Shown piece by piece: positions 10,654 to 20,715 of a stretch of 64,000 bases of DNA. The notes under the pieces are model-generated. The model did not search any database and was not told the origin of the DNA. It saw only the letters and a list, made by a program, of their open reading frames with translations. How positions within the stretch are numbered: position 1 is the stretch's first letter; the number at the start of each line of letters is the position of its first letter. The translations under genes and the position numbers were made by a program. Source of the stretch: Reticulitermes speratus (Eukaryota > Arthropoda > Insecta > Blattodea > Rhinotermitidae); contig JAJKFL010000026.1 in the NCBI GenBank assembly GCA_021186555.1, positions 3,735,709 to 3,799,708 on the forward strand, read 5' to 3'.

Positions 10654-10700
10654 AACCCCTACACATGTTTCAACCTTTACAAGGCCATCTTCAGGGGGCT
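10654..10700 (-). ncRNA. hammerhead ribozyme-like motif, left arm
   Basis: Reverse complement of the 11019-11065 motif: helix I AGCCCC/GGGGTT, core CTGAAGA, extra T, helix II GGCC facing GGTT (two pairs weakened to wobble), GAAAC, loop ATGT, GTA. The helix II changes make it less likely to be active than its partner. Confidence 0.6.
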
Positions 10701-11018
10701 CGTAATGTACATTTACTTTACATCTATTGTTTATGTCTGCTATTGTGTTATATATCACATGTAGTCAAGTTTCATTATCATTTATATATTACAGTTATTT
10801 ACAATTTCTGTATTTAAATATATAAAATACAGATTATAAAATCGTTAAATAAGGTTCGTCAATATTTTCGTAGTAAAAATATAAAATCAAGCTATATGTT
10901 TTTTTAAGACAGATATTGTAAATAATTGTAATCTATAAATGATAATGAAACGTGACTACATGTGATATATACATAATAGCAGACATAAACAGTGGATGTA
11001 AAGTAAATGTAGACTACA

Positions 11019-11065
11019 AGCCCCCTGAAGATGGCCTTGTAAAGGCCGAAACATGTGTAGGGGTT
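11019..11065 (+). ncRNA. hammerhead ribozyme-like motif, best GUA example
   Basis: All parts of a minimal type I hammerhead can be drawn: helix I AGCCCC (11019-11024) with GGGGTT (11060-11065), core CTGAAGA (11025-11031), helix II GGCC (11033-11036) with GGCC (11044-11047), GAAA (11048-11051), helix III A-U and C-G closing an ATGT loop, and cleavage triplet GTA ending at 11059. One departure from the textbook core is an extra T at 11032 between A9 and helix II, shared by all GUA-type copies here. Activity is untested. Confidence 0.65.
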
Positions 11066-11194
11066 AAAGAATAAAAAGTGAAAATATAGTGCATTTTGTT
11101 GGTGTGTAATTTGTGAATATATTAAAGTTGTGTTCGACAACTCGCTATGTATGCTAATTGTTCGATCACATTTGATATTGTCCTTTTTCTGTGT

Positions 11195-11350
11195 TGTGAG
11201 TGTTGTTTGTTGTCAGGTAGAGGTCTCTGCGACGGGCTGATCACTCGTCCAGAGGAGTCCTACCGACTGTGGTGTGTCTGAGTATGATCGTGAAGTCTCC
11301 ATAATGAGGAGGTCCTGTTCCACTAGGGGTTGTTGTGTCACTCGAAAAAA
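11195..11350 (+). mobile_element. SINE3 3' fragment
   Basis: Matches the body and 3' part of SINE3 (whole copies at 13262 and 50041, opposite strand): GTCAGGTAGAGGTCTCTGCG, CTCGTCCAGAGGAGTCCTACC, GATCGTGAAG. The tRNA-like head is missing, so the copy is 5' truncated. Confidence 0.85.
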
Positions 11351-11475
11351 ATATCGATATTACACAATGCCGCAGTGATTTAAATCTAATGTTTTTGTAA
11401 CTTATTTGTCAAGTTTGCTGTGACGTAAGTTGCAAATCACACAAAACGCTCAGTAAGCACTTAATTTTTTTAAAT

Positions 11476-11540
11476 CAAGGGCCTCCAAACGTTTTATGCC
11501 AAAGGGCCAGGCCGGTTATTGCGGGCTGGTTCGCGGGCCG
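11476..11540 (+). mobile_element. possible hAT-type element end
   Basis: CAAGGGCCTCCAAACGTTTT followed by AAGGGCCAGGCCGG resembles the ends of Charlie-like hAT elements (CAGGGG..CCAAAC..GGGCC). I could not find a matching opposite end, so only one terminus is suggested. Confidence 0.3.
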
Positions 11541-11898
11541 CGCGTGGAAAAACAACAAACGAGTGGCATGTCTAACCGCCTGAATTATTGTGTAATGTTT
11601 GTATATAGTACGTACATAATGTACAAATGTGGCTGTGGGCCGGAGACTCATGCTTTAACTTTTTTTCAACAAGATTCACCGACATTTTTAAAGAGGGGGA
11701 ATGAGTTAATACATTTTGGAGGGGGGGGGGATAACGGAATACAATGGCGTAGCGCACCAACCGTGGCCCCTGTGCTGTAGACTGCAGACGCAGCTCGTGA
11801 CGTCATAAATCTGACTGCATCCTGCAATAACAGTTATGTTCGTTCGCTGTCGACAGCTCATTTCTGTGCTCAAAGTCTCCCGGCTGCGGAATGCGTTG
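11541..11898. other. unassigned, with G-run
   Basis: About 360 bp with no recognised element other than the possible hAT interior; a run of 10 G at 11721-11730. Confidence 0.4.
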
Positions 11899-12170
11899 TA
11901 AACAGTGGCTCAGTCGGTAATGCAACTAGGTCAAGGACTGGACGGTCCGGGGTTCGAATCCCGGCAGAGGCAAGATATTTTTCTCTTCTCCAAAACGTCC
12001 AGACCGGCTCTGGTGCCCTCCCAGCCTCCTGTTCACAGGGTACAGGGTTAAAACGGCCGTGACGTCAAATTGACAACCTTCCTGCGGCTAGTGTCGAGGT
12101 TAAGTATGAGTGGAGCTATACCTCTCCTCCCCTTATGTGCCTTCATGGTGTGGACAGAAAGCTTCTTTTT
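11899..12170 (+). mobile_element. SINE1 copy, plus strand
   Basis: Head with box A GTGGCTCAGTCGG and intact box B GGGGTTCGAATCCC (11950), then the usual body: CCAGACCGGCTCTGG, CCCAGCCTCCTGTTCACAGG, decayed middle, GAGGTTAAGTATGAGTGGAG and ATGTGCCTTCATGG. The terminal CTTTACC tail is lost. Confidence 0.85.
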
Positions 12171-12454
12171 TATACTTTTAGCTTGGTTAAGCATGCGTGG
12201 AGTCTACCTCCGCTCTGTCTCGATGTGGTGTTTCTTGGTATGGGCACTGCCGCCGCACGGTGCCATGTTGTACCAGGCCTTAGTGTCGTTGGCAGTTTGA
12301 TTATGTATGATTTGTTTAACGATGACGTAAGCAGTTCGGTCTTTAGCATGCAGTGGTAGGATGGGTACTGAACTGTGAATTGCGGAACCTGTGGAATGGA
12401 ATGGACGTTATTTAAGGTTCGGTACTGTCCGGTAATACGTATGTCTTGAAGTCT

Positions 12455-12970
12455 ACAAGACAGGCAGTGTACGTATAACGTAACACTGAAGCGCGTTCGC
12501 GTAACCATTGTCGCCGTGGAAAAGCAATAAGTATTACGTATTCTCAGTGTGTGTCTGTAGCCTTAGTTATCCGGCATGTAAAGCGCATGCGCCGTATTAT
12601 ATTGTCATCTGTGGCCAGTCTGGCTTTACCATATTTTTCCAAATTATCTTACAAACGGCAAGATTTTCGGAAAAAAGTTATTGAACATAAAATGTGTGTT
12701 TTGATTTTCTCTACAACTTTTGTCTGAAACATTTCTCATTCTAAGAAGAATTCAGCGACATATTATCATAAATGTACGTAGGTCTTCATGTAAAGTACCG
12801 TTATTGTTGTCAGATTTTAATGAAACTTGAATTTTCTCTTCGGATTTTCGAAAAATCCTCAAATATCAATTTCATGACAATCCGTCCATTGGGAGCCGAG
12901 TTGTTCCATGCTGAAGGACACACAGACATTACGAAGCTGATAGTCGCTTTTCCCAATTTTGCGAAAGCGC
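12455..12970 (-). mobile_element. family D interspersed repeat
   Basis: Reverse-complement counterpart of 47340-47830; the two share blocks throughout, including GGTTACGCGAACGCGC, CACACATTTTATGTTC, AGACCTACGTACATTTATG and CAACTCGGCTCCCA. No open frame or terminal repeats are evident, so class is unknown. Shorter relatives lie at 33755, 45988 and 49750. Confidence 0.75.
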
Positions 12971-13121
12971 CTAACAAGCTTAGGTTAGCCAGTGTGTCGC
13001 ACGAGTTTCGAACCGACGAGCAGCCGTCTACAGATAGCACTGCGGTGTGTCGGTCTACTCTGTATATTAGATGGTATCAGTGGTGGCGGAGATGCAGCCG
13101 GTTCTGTTTGCACTGTGAACT

Positions 13122-13200
13122 GTGCTCCTGGATAGCTCAGTCAGTATAGTGACTACGCTACAGGCTGGTAGACCGTAGACTCGTTCCAATCGCCGTAGGC
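13122..13200 (+). mobile_element. SINE1 head fragment
   Basis: CCTGGATAGCTCAGTCAGTA gives a good box A; the region to 13200 follows the tRNA-like head with a degenerate box B (CGTTCCAATC). Body absent. Confidence 0.65.
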
Positions 13201-13261
13201 TTAAAGCCAAACATGTAATCAGTTCATACATTTTGCTTTACAGTGAGCGATAACTATCCTA

Positions 13262-13515
13262 TTTTTTTTTCCAATGGCTCGACAGCCCCTTGGGGGCCTA
13301 GGCCGCCTCATTGTTCGAGGCTTCACGATCACACTCACACATATTCGGTAGGACTCCTCTGGACGAGTGACCAGCCCGTCGCAGAGACCTCTACCTGACA
13401 ACACACAACACTCACAACAGACAGACATCCATACCCTAGGCGGGATTCGAACCCGCAATCCCAGCAAGCGAGCGGCCGCAGACCTACGCCTTAGACCGCG
13501 CGGCCACTGTGCTGT
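13262..13515 (-). mobile_element. SINE3, tRNA-derived, near full length
   Basis: Minus-strand element with a tRNA-like head: GGCCGCGCGGTCTAAGGCG (box A region) and box B GGTTCGAATCCCGCC, then a body with GTCAGGTAGAGGTCTCTGCG and CTCGTCCAGAGGAGTCCTACC. It ends in a T-run on the + strand (poly-A-like 3' end) at 13261-13271. A second copy is at 50041-50286. The head resembles a tRNA but lies fused to a SINE body, so it is not a tRNA gene. Confidence 0.9.
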
Positions 13516-13580
13516 GTTACTTTAAGGTATTTTACATGAATAATGGCTGCATTAGGTTTTAAACAACGTTTTATGTGTTA

Positions 13581-13620
13581 CTGCCTGATGATGGCGGTCT
13601 ACCGCCGAAACATGTAGCAG
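13581..13620 (+). ncRNA. hammerhead ribozyme-like motif, canonical CUGAUGA
   Basis: Helix I CTGC (13581-13584) with GCAG (13617-13620); core CTGATGA (13585-13591), the canonical sequence; extra T; helix II GGCGG-TCTA-CCGCC (five perfect pairs); GAAA (13607-13610); then CATGTA. Helix III is the self-complementary ACATGT, too short to fold alone, as in Penelope-type hammerheads thought to act as dimers. Cleavage triplet GTA ends at 13616. The motif sits just before a (TA)n run. Confidence 0.65.
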
Positions 13621-13633
13621 AAAAAATCATATT

Positions 13634-13658
13634 TTATATATATATATATATATATATT
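13634..13658. repeat. (TA)n microsatellite
   Basis: Uninterrupted TA dinucleotide run of about 12 units next to the hammerhead-like motif. Confidence 0.9.
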
Positions 13659-13659
13659 G

Positions 13660-14305
13660 TGTATATGCAAGTAATTGATTTTTTAGTAGTAAAAAAATGT
13701 TTGTTTAGGGATTTCGGCTCAATAAATCGTAGGCCTACTGTAAATTAGACGTGCATTTTCTCTTTGTAATTTTGTTGTTCCATAATGAACATAAACTTGC
13801 TTAAAACATGTTAAAGTATCGATTTTAGAAAATGTACAGCTTTCCCAGGAATTCATATTTTATCTTTCGCACAGTATTGCGTCGTGACTTGAAAAAAAAA
13901 AAGATATATTGCGAAGTTCGGATGTCCTGCTGATACGGAAGTGTAATTATGCGGGGTTTTTTTACTTTTGCTCGCTTTCTTCATTCATGAAGTAGAATTT
14001 ATTGCGGCCAGTGAAGTTTTGTGTGGTGAAAACATCGTGTGTTATTAAATACTGCCACAGAGGGCGATGGTGACACTTGACGTAATGAATGATCGTGTGT
14101 GTGACAGACAGATACAGAGATGATAGTAAGATGCACGGACGTGAGTGTGACGTTTCCGTCGCTTGTCCTATGATCTCTGACGGAGGCAAGAGCGCGCTGA
14201 GAACCACCAGACACAACTTGTAACAATAAGTTTGGTATTTTTATTGGGCGTTCTGTAGGATGCTGTAAAGGGCACACCTTATGTGGACACCACGTCTGTC
14301 TGTCT
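13660..14305. other. unassigned intergenic sequence
   Basis: About 650 bp, AT-rich at the left, with no recognised element or gene. Confidence 0.45.
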
Positions 14306-14430
14306 GTCATCTGGTATCAGCGAATAGACCGCTTGTCGGATTTTTATGAAATTCGGTATAGGGGTTCTTTATAAAACGTTGTTGCATAAGCTTGAATTTC
14401 TTGAAAATCGGTTCAGCGAAAGGTACAGTT
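14305..14430 (+). repeat. dispersed 'CGGATTTTTATGAAATTCGG' repeat
   Basis: Shares the block (T)CCGATTTT-TGAAATTCGG(T)AT with 15120-15170 and with the unit of the 51-kb satellite (CCGATTTTCACGAAATTTTG). A dispersed, low-copy repeat of unknown class. Confidence 0.5.
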
Positions 14431-14489
14431 TAAAATGAAATTTGTGCCCTGTTTTCTGCGTTTGTTGTCCATGTGGATAAAATTGGGTA

Positions 14490-15000
14490 AAGGAGATGAG
14501 AAGAAGACTCTTGTCACCAGCAAACTGGACTTAAATTTAAGGAAGAAACTAGTAAATTGCTACATTTGGGGCGTAGCTTTGTGTGGTGCTGAAACGTGGA
14601 CACTTGGGGAAGTGGATCAGAAGTATCTGGAAAGTTTTGATATGTGGTGCTGGAGAAGAATGGAGAAGATCAGTTGGACCGATCGTGTGAGAAATGAAGA
14701 AGTATTACACAGAGTGAAGGAGGAGAGGAATATCGTACGTACAATAAAAAGAAGAAAGGCTAACTGGATTGGTCACATCTTGCGTAGAAACTGCCTTCTG
14801 AAACACGTGATTGAAGGAGAGTTAGAGGGAAGGATAGAAATGACGGGACGACGAGGGAGAGACGTAAGCAGCTACTGGATGAACTTAAGGAAAAGAGAGG
14901 ATACTGGAAATTGAAAGAGGAAGCACTAGATCGCACTGTGTGGAGAACTGGCTTTGGAAGAGGCTACGGACCTGTCGTAAGACAGACTGCAGAGTGAATG
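14490..15000 (+). mobile_element. LINE-A reverse transcriptase C-terminal tail
   Basis: Encodes the end of a non-LTR retrotransposon polyprotein: LVNCYIWGVALCGAETWTLG, then SFDMWCWRRMEKISWTDRVR, RRKANWIGHILRRN and LEGRIEMTGRRGR. Compared with the 40-kb copy, one base is missing at the GRRGR site, shifting the frame for the final ~45 codons; the DNA continues to match to ACAGACTGCAGAGTGAATG. No endonuclease or catalytic FADD motif is present, so it is 5' truncated and dead. Confidence 0.88.
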
Positions 15001-15059
15001 AAGTGTAACAGGAGATGCCCACAAAATGTATTTAGTGATTACCAATTTTGTAAAAAAAA

Positions 15060-15230
15060 AACGGCAGGCTGAGAGTCGTATTGTACTTGGGGGGCGTAAA
15101 TGAATGTCTGTCCGTACTCTTCCGCGTTTATTATCCGATTTTTGTGAAATTCGGATAAAGAGGTCTACACATAGGCCTAATGCTGTTGAGCATTTGGTGG
15201 CCGTAAGGCGGAAATTCGTAGTATAGAAAC
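15060..15230 (+). repeat. dispersed repeat related to 14305-14430
   Basis: TTATCCGATTTTTGTGAAAT and AAAGAGGTCTAC follow a G-rich stretch; similar layout to 14305-14430. Class unknown. Confidence 0.45.
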
Positions 15231-15749
15231 ACGGCTGATGGTCCGAAAAGACTTCTTTTCTGCGTGTGTCAACATTTCGCGCGAGTCGACTCACCGAATT
15301 ACCTCTCATTAGAACACGACAGGTCGGTTCATGTTGGCCTCTCGTAAAATGTTGTCTATATCAGCGTTACGCCAGTTGAAAATTCAATAGGAGAAATTGA
15401 CAAATTCCATCTCCAGGCACGGCTGCCACAGACAACGCTCCCACTGATCCAGTTCAGTACATAATGCCCCCCTGAGGGACACTTTGATGTCACGGTTTCA
15501 CTGAATATGCATGCTTCGAATTTCAACGAACAATTCTGGAAAGACAGCTTGATAGAATCAAGCATAATACGAACAGTCTCGCCGCCGTTCTGTTCATAGC
15601 TCTGTCAACTGAGTTCATTTTCATTTCCTCCCCTAAACTCGCACAACCTTGAGCACCTTGATCAAATAATTTCAAGACAGCTTGATAGCTTAAGCTAAGT
15701 GACCTTGAAGATTAATTTTACAGGCAGTGATTGACACAGTAATACCAAC
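15230..15749. other. unassigned intergenic sequence
   Basis: About 520 bp. GACAGCTTGATAG occurs at 15542 and 15674, but no element can be defined. Confidence 0.4.
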
Positions 15750-15762
15750 TAAAACGTTTATT

Positions 15763-16044
15763 CAGGGACACAGTTGGTAGAGGCACTGCTCTACAAGCCG
15801 GAAGGTCGCGGGTTCGATTCCCGATGGTGTCACTGGAATTTTTCATTGACATAATCCTTTCGGTCGTACAACGGCCAAGGGGTCGATTTAGCCTCTAACG
15901 GAAATGAGTACCAGGAATATTTCCTGGGGGTAAAGGCAGCCGGTGCGTAGGGCAGACAACCTCACCACCTTCATGTGCCGATTGTCTAGAAATCTGGAAC
16001 CCTAAGGGTCTGTCCAGGGCTGTAATGGGGTTGCTTTACCTTCT
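15763..16044 (+). mobile_element. SINE4, tRNA-derived, with target-site duplication
   Basis: Starts inside the tRNA-like head (TTGGTAGAGGCACTGC, box B GGTTCGATTCCCGATGG), then a body including TTTTTCATTGACATAATCC, CCTTTCGGTCG, AGCCGGTGCGTAGGGC and ATGTGCCGATTGTCTAG, and ends TTGCTTTACCTTC. Flanked by 13-bp direct repeats TAAAACGTTTATT (15750-15762) and TAAAACGTTTGTT (16045-16057), one mismatch, the expected footprint of target-primed insertion. Fuller copy at 53107. Confidence 0.92.
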
Positions 16045-16097
16045 TAAAACGTTTGTTGCTGCCATCTGGTGGTGCTATCGTAACAAATTTTTATAAA

Positions 16098-16465
16098 GTT
16101 TCCGTGGAAACGGAAGACAATGTCCTTCTTACAGTAATTCTGTATACACTGAGACTGACTGTCATTTAAAGAGGCAACGCGATATTCACGAATTGGTCCA
16201 CTCCTTCTGTCATCGCCGTACAAAAATTATCTCGTAATATAATGTGGTAACCGTGGAAACCCGCGTTGTGACCTCACTCACAAACCAAGCTGCATCGTAA
16301 CCGTGGCAACCCGGATATGACCCACTCATTCACTCCGTCAAACGAAGGGCTATATTAATCGTTACCATGGAAACTCCGGTTGTAACGTCACTCAGAGACA
16401 AAGCTCTGTCGTAACCGTGGCAATTCGAATGTGACTCATTCAGTCACACTAAAAGCCTTATATAA
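16098..16465. promoter_or_regulatory. cluster of X-box-like palindromes with a TATA motif
   Basis: Five 14-mers resemble the RFX X-box (GTNRCC-NN-RGYAAC): GTTTCCGTGGAAAC (16098), GTAACCGTGGAAAC (16247), GTAACCGTGGCAAC (16297, full match), GTTACCATGGAAAC (16361) and GTAACCGTGGCAAT (16411). The last four are spaced 50, 64 and 50 bp, so they lie in a diverged 114-bp tandem duplication. CTTATATAAAG follows at about 16450. The resemblance is seen in sequence; a promoter role is inference and no gene is visible downstream. Confidence 0.45.
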
Positions 16466-16469
16466 AGCA

Positions 16470-17568
16470 GCTGATCAATGTGTGTACATAATACTATTTA
16501 TACTTCGCCGTGTTTTACATCGCAGTTCATACAGGTGTTTAGCAGATTAGGTATATTTGGGGTAGAAATAATGAGTTGTTTGGGTAGGCAGATATTTATT
16601 CGTAAAAGTTTGTATACGGGAGTGGCAGGCGTTTAAGAAAGCAAGACAGACAGATGAACTGTCAAAAAAAATATGGATCTGTTAATGAAATTGTAAGGCT
16701 GTTGTAAGCTCGTTGGAATGCAAAATGTCGCCGCGCTGTGGCCGAAACAGACGAGAAGTTAGAAATATTATGAACAATGGAATAGCTGTGTACTTAATTT
16801 GGGGACACCCGGTTGGAATATTTCTGGCTTCTTGTTAAGCAGTTCCATAGTTTTTTTCTCTCCCCTCCCCTACCCCCTTCTGGTTTTATATATCCCATGG
16901 ATGCTGTCCGCCATTACCATGTGTGGATGAAGCATGGTACGCTGGCTGCGTGCTGTGAACTGGTGTAAGAGGGGAGGAGCGTAATGTGTGGCGTGATTGA
17001 TCACCGAGACTCAAATTTTAAACAGATACACACGGCAATCTATCTTGTTTTAGCAAATAACCCATGCCCACGCCGGAAACGGCGCACTAATAATATACGG
17101 TGCGTTAATATCAACCGAATATCTGTAGAGAGCGCACAATTCTTTTGCATCGAGCGATATGCAGTGCTTTAAAATATACTTACCCTGTATCCTTGTAATA
17201 TGTATAGGCGATGAGGCATGAAACTGGGGTTGAAGGGGAGAAATGCGAAGAATGAGAAGATATTGATGCGCCCGCGTACTCAGTGATTGATCTTCCGTGG
17301 CTAAGTATCAAAGGTCGAAACGTGGCGCAATTTATCTTAGTTTGAATCTCGTCGTATTATACCGGGTCATTCAGTTTTATCGGGGGGCAGTAAAGGTGTT
17401 GCTGCATAGGGACCGATGAAGCAACGTTGCTGATAGCCTGCCTTAGTGGCACCAGCTGGGGGACTGTCCCAGACGAATAATCGGACGCGAACATCACAGC
17501 TTCCTTCGCCCAGTCAGCGAAGCACCGTATAATGACCCTCATGTTTATCTTGTTATGGGGTATTAACA
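16470..17568. other. unassigned intergenic sequence
   Basis: About 1.1 kb without recognised element. A 62-codon open frame at 16984-17172 shows no family features. A pyrimidine tract lies at 16850-16882. Confidence 0.45.
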
Positions 17569-17569
17569 C

Positions 17570-17690
17570 TTTCCTGGGGTAAAGTGGCTGGGGCGTGGCG
17601 TTGAGTACCCACCCGGGTTCGATCCCAGGCAAGTCCATGTGACATTTATGGTGGACGAAGTGGCACTGGGACACGTTTCTGTCCGAGTAT
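17570..17690 (+). mobile_element. SINE1/SINE2 chimera at array edge
   Basis: 17570-17614 matches SINE1 body (TCCTGGGGTAAAGTGGC, GGGGCGTGGCGTTGAGTACC). From about 17613 the sequence is SINE2: box B GGGTTCGATCCC, GTCCATGTGACATTTATGG, GTGGACGAAGTGGCACTGGG. The join lies next to box B. It leads straight into the 91-bp array, which is made of SINE2 body. Confidence 0.8.
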
Positions 17691-20600
17691 TTCAGTTTTC
17701 CCCTGTCAGTATCATTCCACCAATGCTCCATACTCATTCATACCATCTACCACCAACGCTGTGTAATGTTTTTCTCCCAGTACTTCAGTTTCCCCTGTCA
17801 GTATCATTCCACCAATGCTCCATACTCATTCATCATCTACCACCAACGCTGTATAATGTTTTCTCCCAGTACTTCAGTTTTCCCCTGTCAGTATCATTCC
17901 ACCAATGCTCCATACTCATTCATACATCTACCACCAACGCTGTATAATGTTTTCTCTCCCAGTACTTCAGTTTTCCCCTGTCAGTATCATTCCACCAATG
18001 CTCCATACTCATTCATCATCTACCACCAACGCTGTATAATGTTTCTCTCCCAGTACTTCAGTTTTCCCTGTCAGTATCATTCCACCAATGCTCCATACTC
18101 ATTCATACATCTACCACCAACACTGTATAATGTTTCTCTCCCAGTACTTCAGTTTCCCCTGTCAGTATCATTCCACCATGCTCCATACTCATTCATACAT
18201 CTACCACCAACGCTGTATAATGTTTTTCTCCCAGTACTTCAGTTTTCCCCTGTCAGTATCATTCCACCAATGCTCCATACTCATTCATACATCTACCACC
18301 AACGCTGTGTAATGTTTTTCTCCCAGTACTTCAGTTTTCCCCTGTCAGTATCATTCCACCAATCGCTCCATACTCATTCATACATCTACCACCAACGCTG
18401 TTAATGTTTTTCTCCCAGTACTTCAGTTTTTCCCCTGTCAGTATCATTCCACCATCGCTCCATACTCATTCATACACCTACCACCAACGCTGTGTAATGT
18501 TTTTCTCCCAGTACTTCAGTTTCCCCTGTCAGTATCATTCCACCAATGCTCCATACTCATTCATACATTACCACCAACGCTGTGTAATGTTTTTCTCCCA
18601 GTACTTCAGTTTTTCCCTGTCAGTATCATTCCACCATGCTCCATACTCATTCATACATCTACCACCAACGCTGTTAATGTTTTTCTCCCAGTACTTCAGT
18701 TTTCCCTGTCAGTATCATTCCACCATGCTCCATACTCATTCATACACCTACCACCAACGCTGTGTAATGTTTTTCTCCCAGTACTTCAGTTTTCCCCTGT
18801 CAGTATCATTCCACCATGCTCCATACTCATTCATACATTACCACCAACGCTGTGTAATGTTTTTCTCCCAGTACTTCAGTTTTCCCCTGTCAGTATCATT
18901 CCACCATCGCTCCATACTCATTCATACATCTACCACCAACGCTGTGTAATGTTTTCTCCCAGTACTTCAGTTTTCCCCTGTCAGTATCATTCCACCAATC
19001 GCTCCATACTCATTCATACACTACACCAACGCTGTTAATGTTTTCTCTCCCAGTACTTCAGTTTTTCCCTGTCAGTATCATTCCACCAATGCTCCTTACT
19101 CATTCATACATACACCAACCTGTGTAATTTTTCCAGTACTTCAGTTCACCTGTCAGTATCTTCACCAATGCTCCATACACATTTTAAACTACACAAACGC
19201 TTTATAATGTTTCTCTCCAGTACTTCAGTTTTCCCGTCAGTATCATTCACCAACGACCCAACTCATTCATAAACTACACCACGCGTATAATGTTTTTCCA
19301 GTACTTCAGTTTTCCCTGTCGTATCATTCCACCATGTCCTAGATTATACATCAACCAACGCTGACTATGTTTCCTCTCCGTGCCAGTTTTCCTGCAGTAC
19401 ATTCCACCAATGACTCCATACTACATTCATACTTTGCCACCAACGTGTATAATGTTTTCTCCCAGTACTTCAGTTTTCCCCTGTCAGTATCATTCCACCA
19501 ATGCTCCATACTCATTCATACATCTACCACCAACGCTGTGTAATGTTTTTCTCCCAGTACTTCAGTTTTCCCCTGTCAGTATCATTCCACCATCGCTCCA
19601 TACTCATTCATACATCTACCACCAACGCTGTGTAATGTTTTTCTCCCAGTACTTCAGTTTTCCCCTGTCAGTATCATTCCACCATCGCTCCATACTCATT
19701 CATACACCTACCACCAACGCTGTGTAATGTTTTTCTCCCAGTACTTCAGTTTTCCCCTGTCAGTATCATTCCACCAATGCTCCATACTCATTCATACATT
19801 ACCACCAACGCTGTGGAATGTTTTTCTCCCAGTACTTCAGTTTTCCCCTGTCAGTATCATTCCACCAATGCTCCATACTCATTCATACATCTACCACCAA
19901 CGCTGTGTAATGTTTTTCTCCCAGTACTTCAGTTTTCCCTTGTCAGTATCATTCCACCATCGCTCCATACTCATTCATACACCTACCACCAACGCTGTGT
20001 AATGTTTTTCTCCCAGTACTTCAGTTTTCCCCTGTCAGTATCATTCCACCAATGCTCCATACTCATTCATGCATTACCACCAACGCTGTGTAATGTTTTT
20101 CTCCCAGTACTTCAGTTTTCCCCTGTCAGTATCATTCCACCATCGCTCCATACTCATTCATACATCTACCACCAACGCTGTGTAATGTTTTTCTCCCAGT
20201 ACTTCAGTTTTCCCCTGTCAGTATCATTCCACCATCGCTCCATACTCATTCATACACCTACGACCAACGCTGTGTAATGTTTTTCTCCCAGTACTTCAGT
20301 TTTCCCCTGTCAGTATCATTCCACCAATGCTCCATACTCATTCATACATTACCACCAACGCTGTGTAATGTTTTTCTCCCAGTACTTCAGTTTTCCCCTG
20401 TCAGTATCATTCCACCAATGCTCCATACTCATTCATACATCTACCACCAACGCTGTATAATGTTTCTCTCCCAGTACTTCAGTTTTCCCCTGTCAGTATC
20501 ATTCCACCAACGCTCCATACTCATTCATACATCTACCACCAACGCTGTGTAATGTTTTTCTCCCAGTACTTCAGTTTTCCCCTGTCAGTATCATTCCACC

Positions 20601-20715
20601 AATGCTCCATACTCATTCATACATCTACCACCAACGCTGTATAATGTTTCTCTCCAAGTACTTCAGTTTTTCCTTGTCAGTATCATTCCACCAATGCTCC
20701 TTCGTCGTTCATACA
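17691..20715 (+). repeat. 91-92-bp satellite from SINE2 body, ~33 units
   Basis: Unit: CAGTTTTCCCCTGTCAGTAT, CATTCCACCAATGCTCCATA, CTCATTCATACATCTACCAC, CAACGCTGTRTAATGTTTTT, CTCCCAGTACTT. The first four-fifths matches the SINE2 body (44640-44700, 29350-29420). Many one-base indels, e.g. CCACCAATG/CCACCATG and CATCATCTAC/CATACATCTAC. Units between 19020 and 19440 are badly eroded. Period is not a multiple of three, so long repetitive open frames here are artefacts. Same family, opposite orientation, at 54063-57411. Confidence 0.95.

Larger units (their letters stand above)
10597..11128. mobile_element. inverted-repeat retroelement remnant with two hammerhead-like ends
   Basis: Two arms of about 215 bp (10597-10815 and 10908-11128) are reverse complements of each other around a roughly 90-bp AT-rich centre. 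Each arm carries a hammerhead-like motif facing outward. Penelope-like elements are known to carry hammerhead ribozymes in LTR-like ends that may be inverted, so this is likely the fused ends of such an element with no coding core left. No reverse transcriptase is visible between the arms. Confidence 0.6.

Noticed and set aside
17639-20552. Long open frames with HSYIYHQRCIMF-type repeats (also 53921-57463 on the minus strand)
   Set aside because: They are translations of a 91-92-bp satellite; the period is not a multiple of three and all frames give similar peptides. No start context or non-repeat domain.
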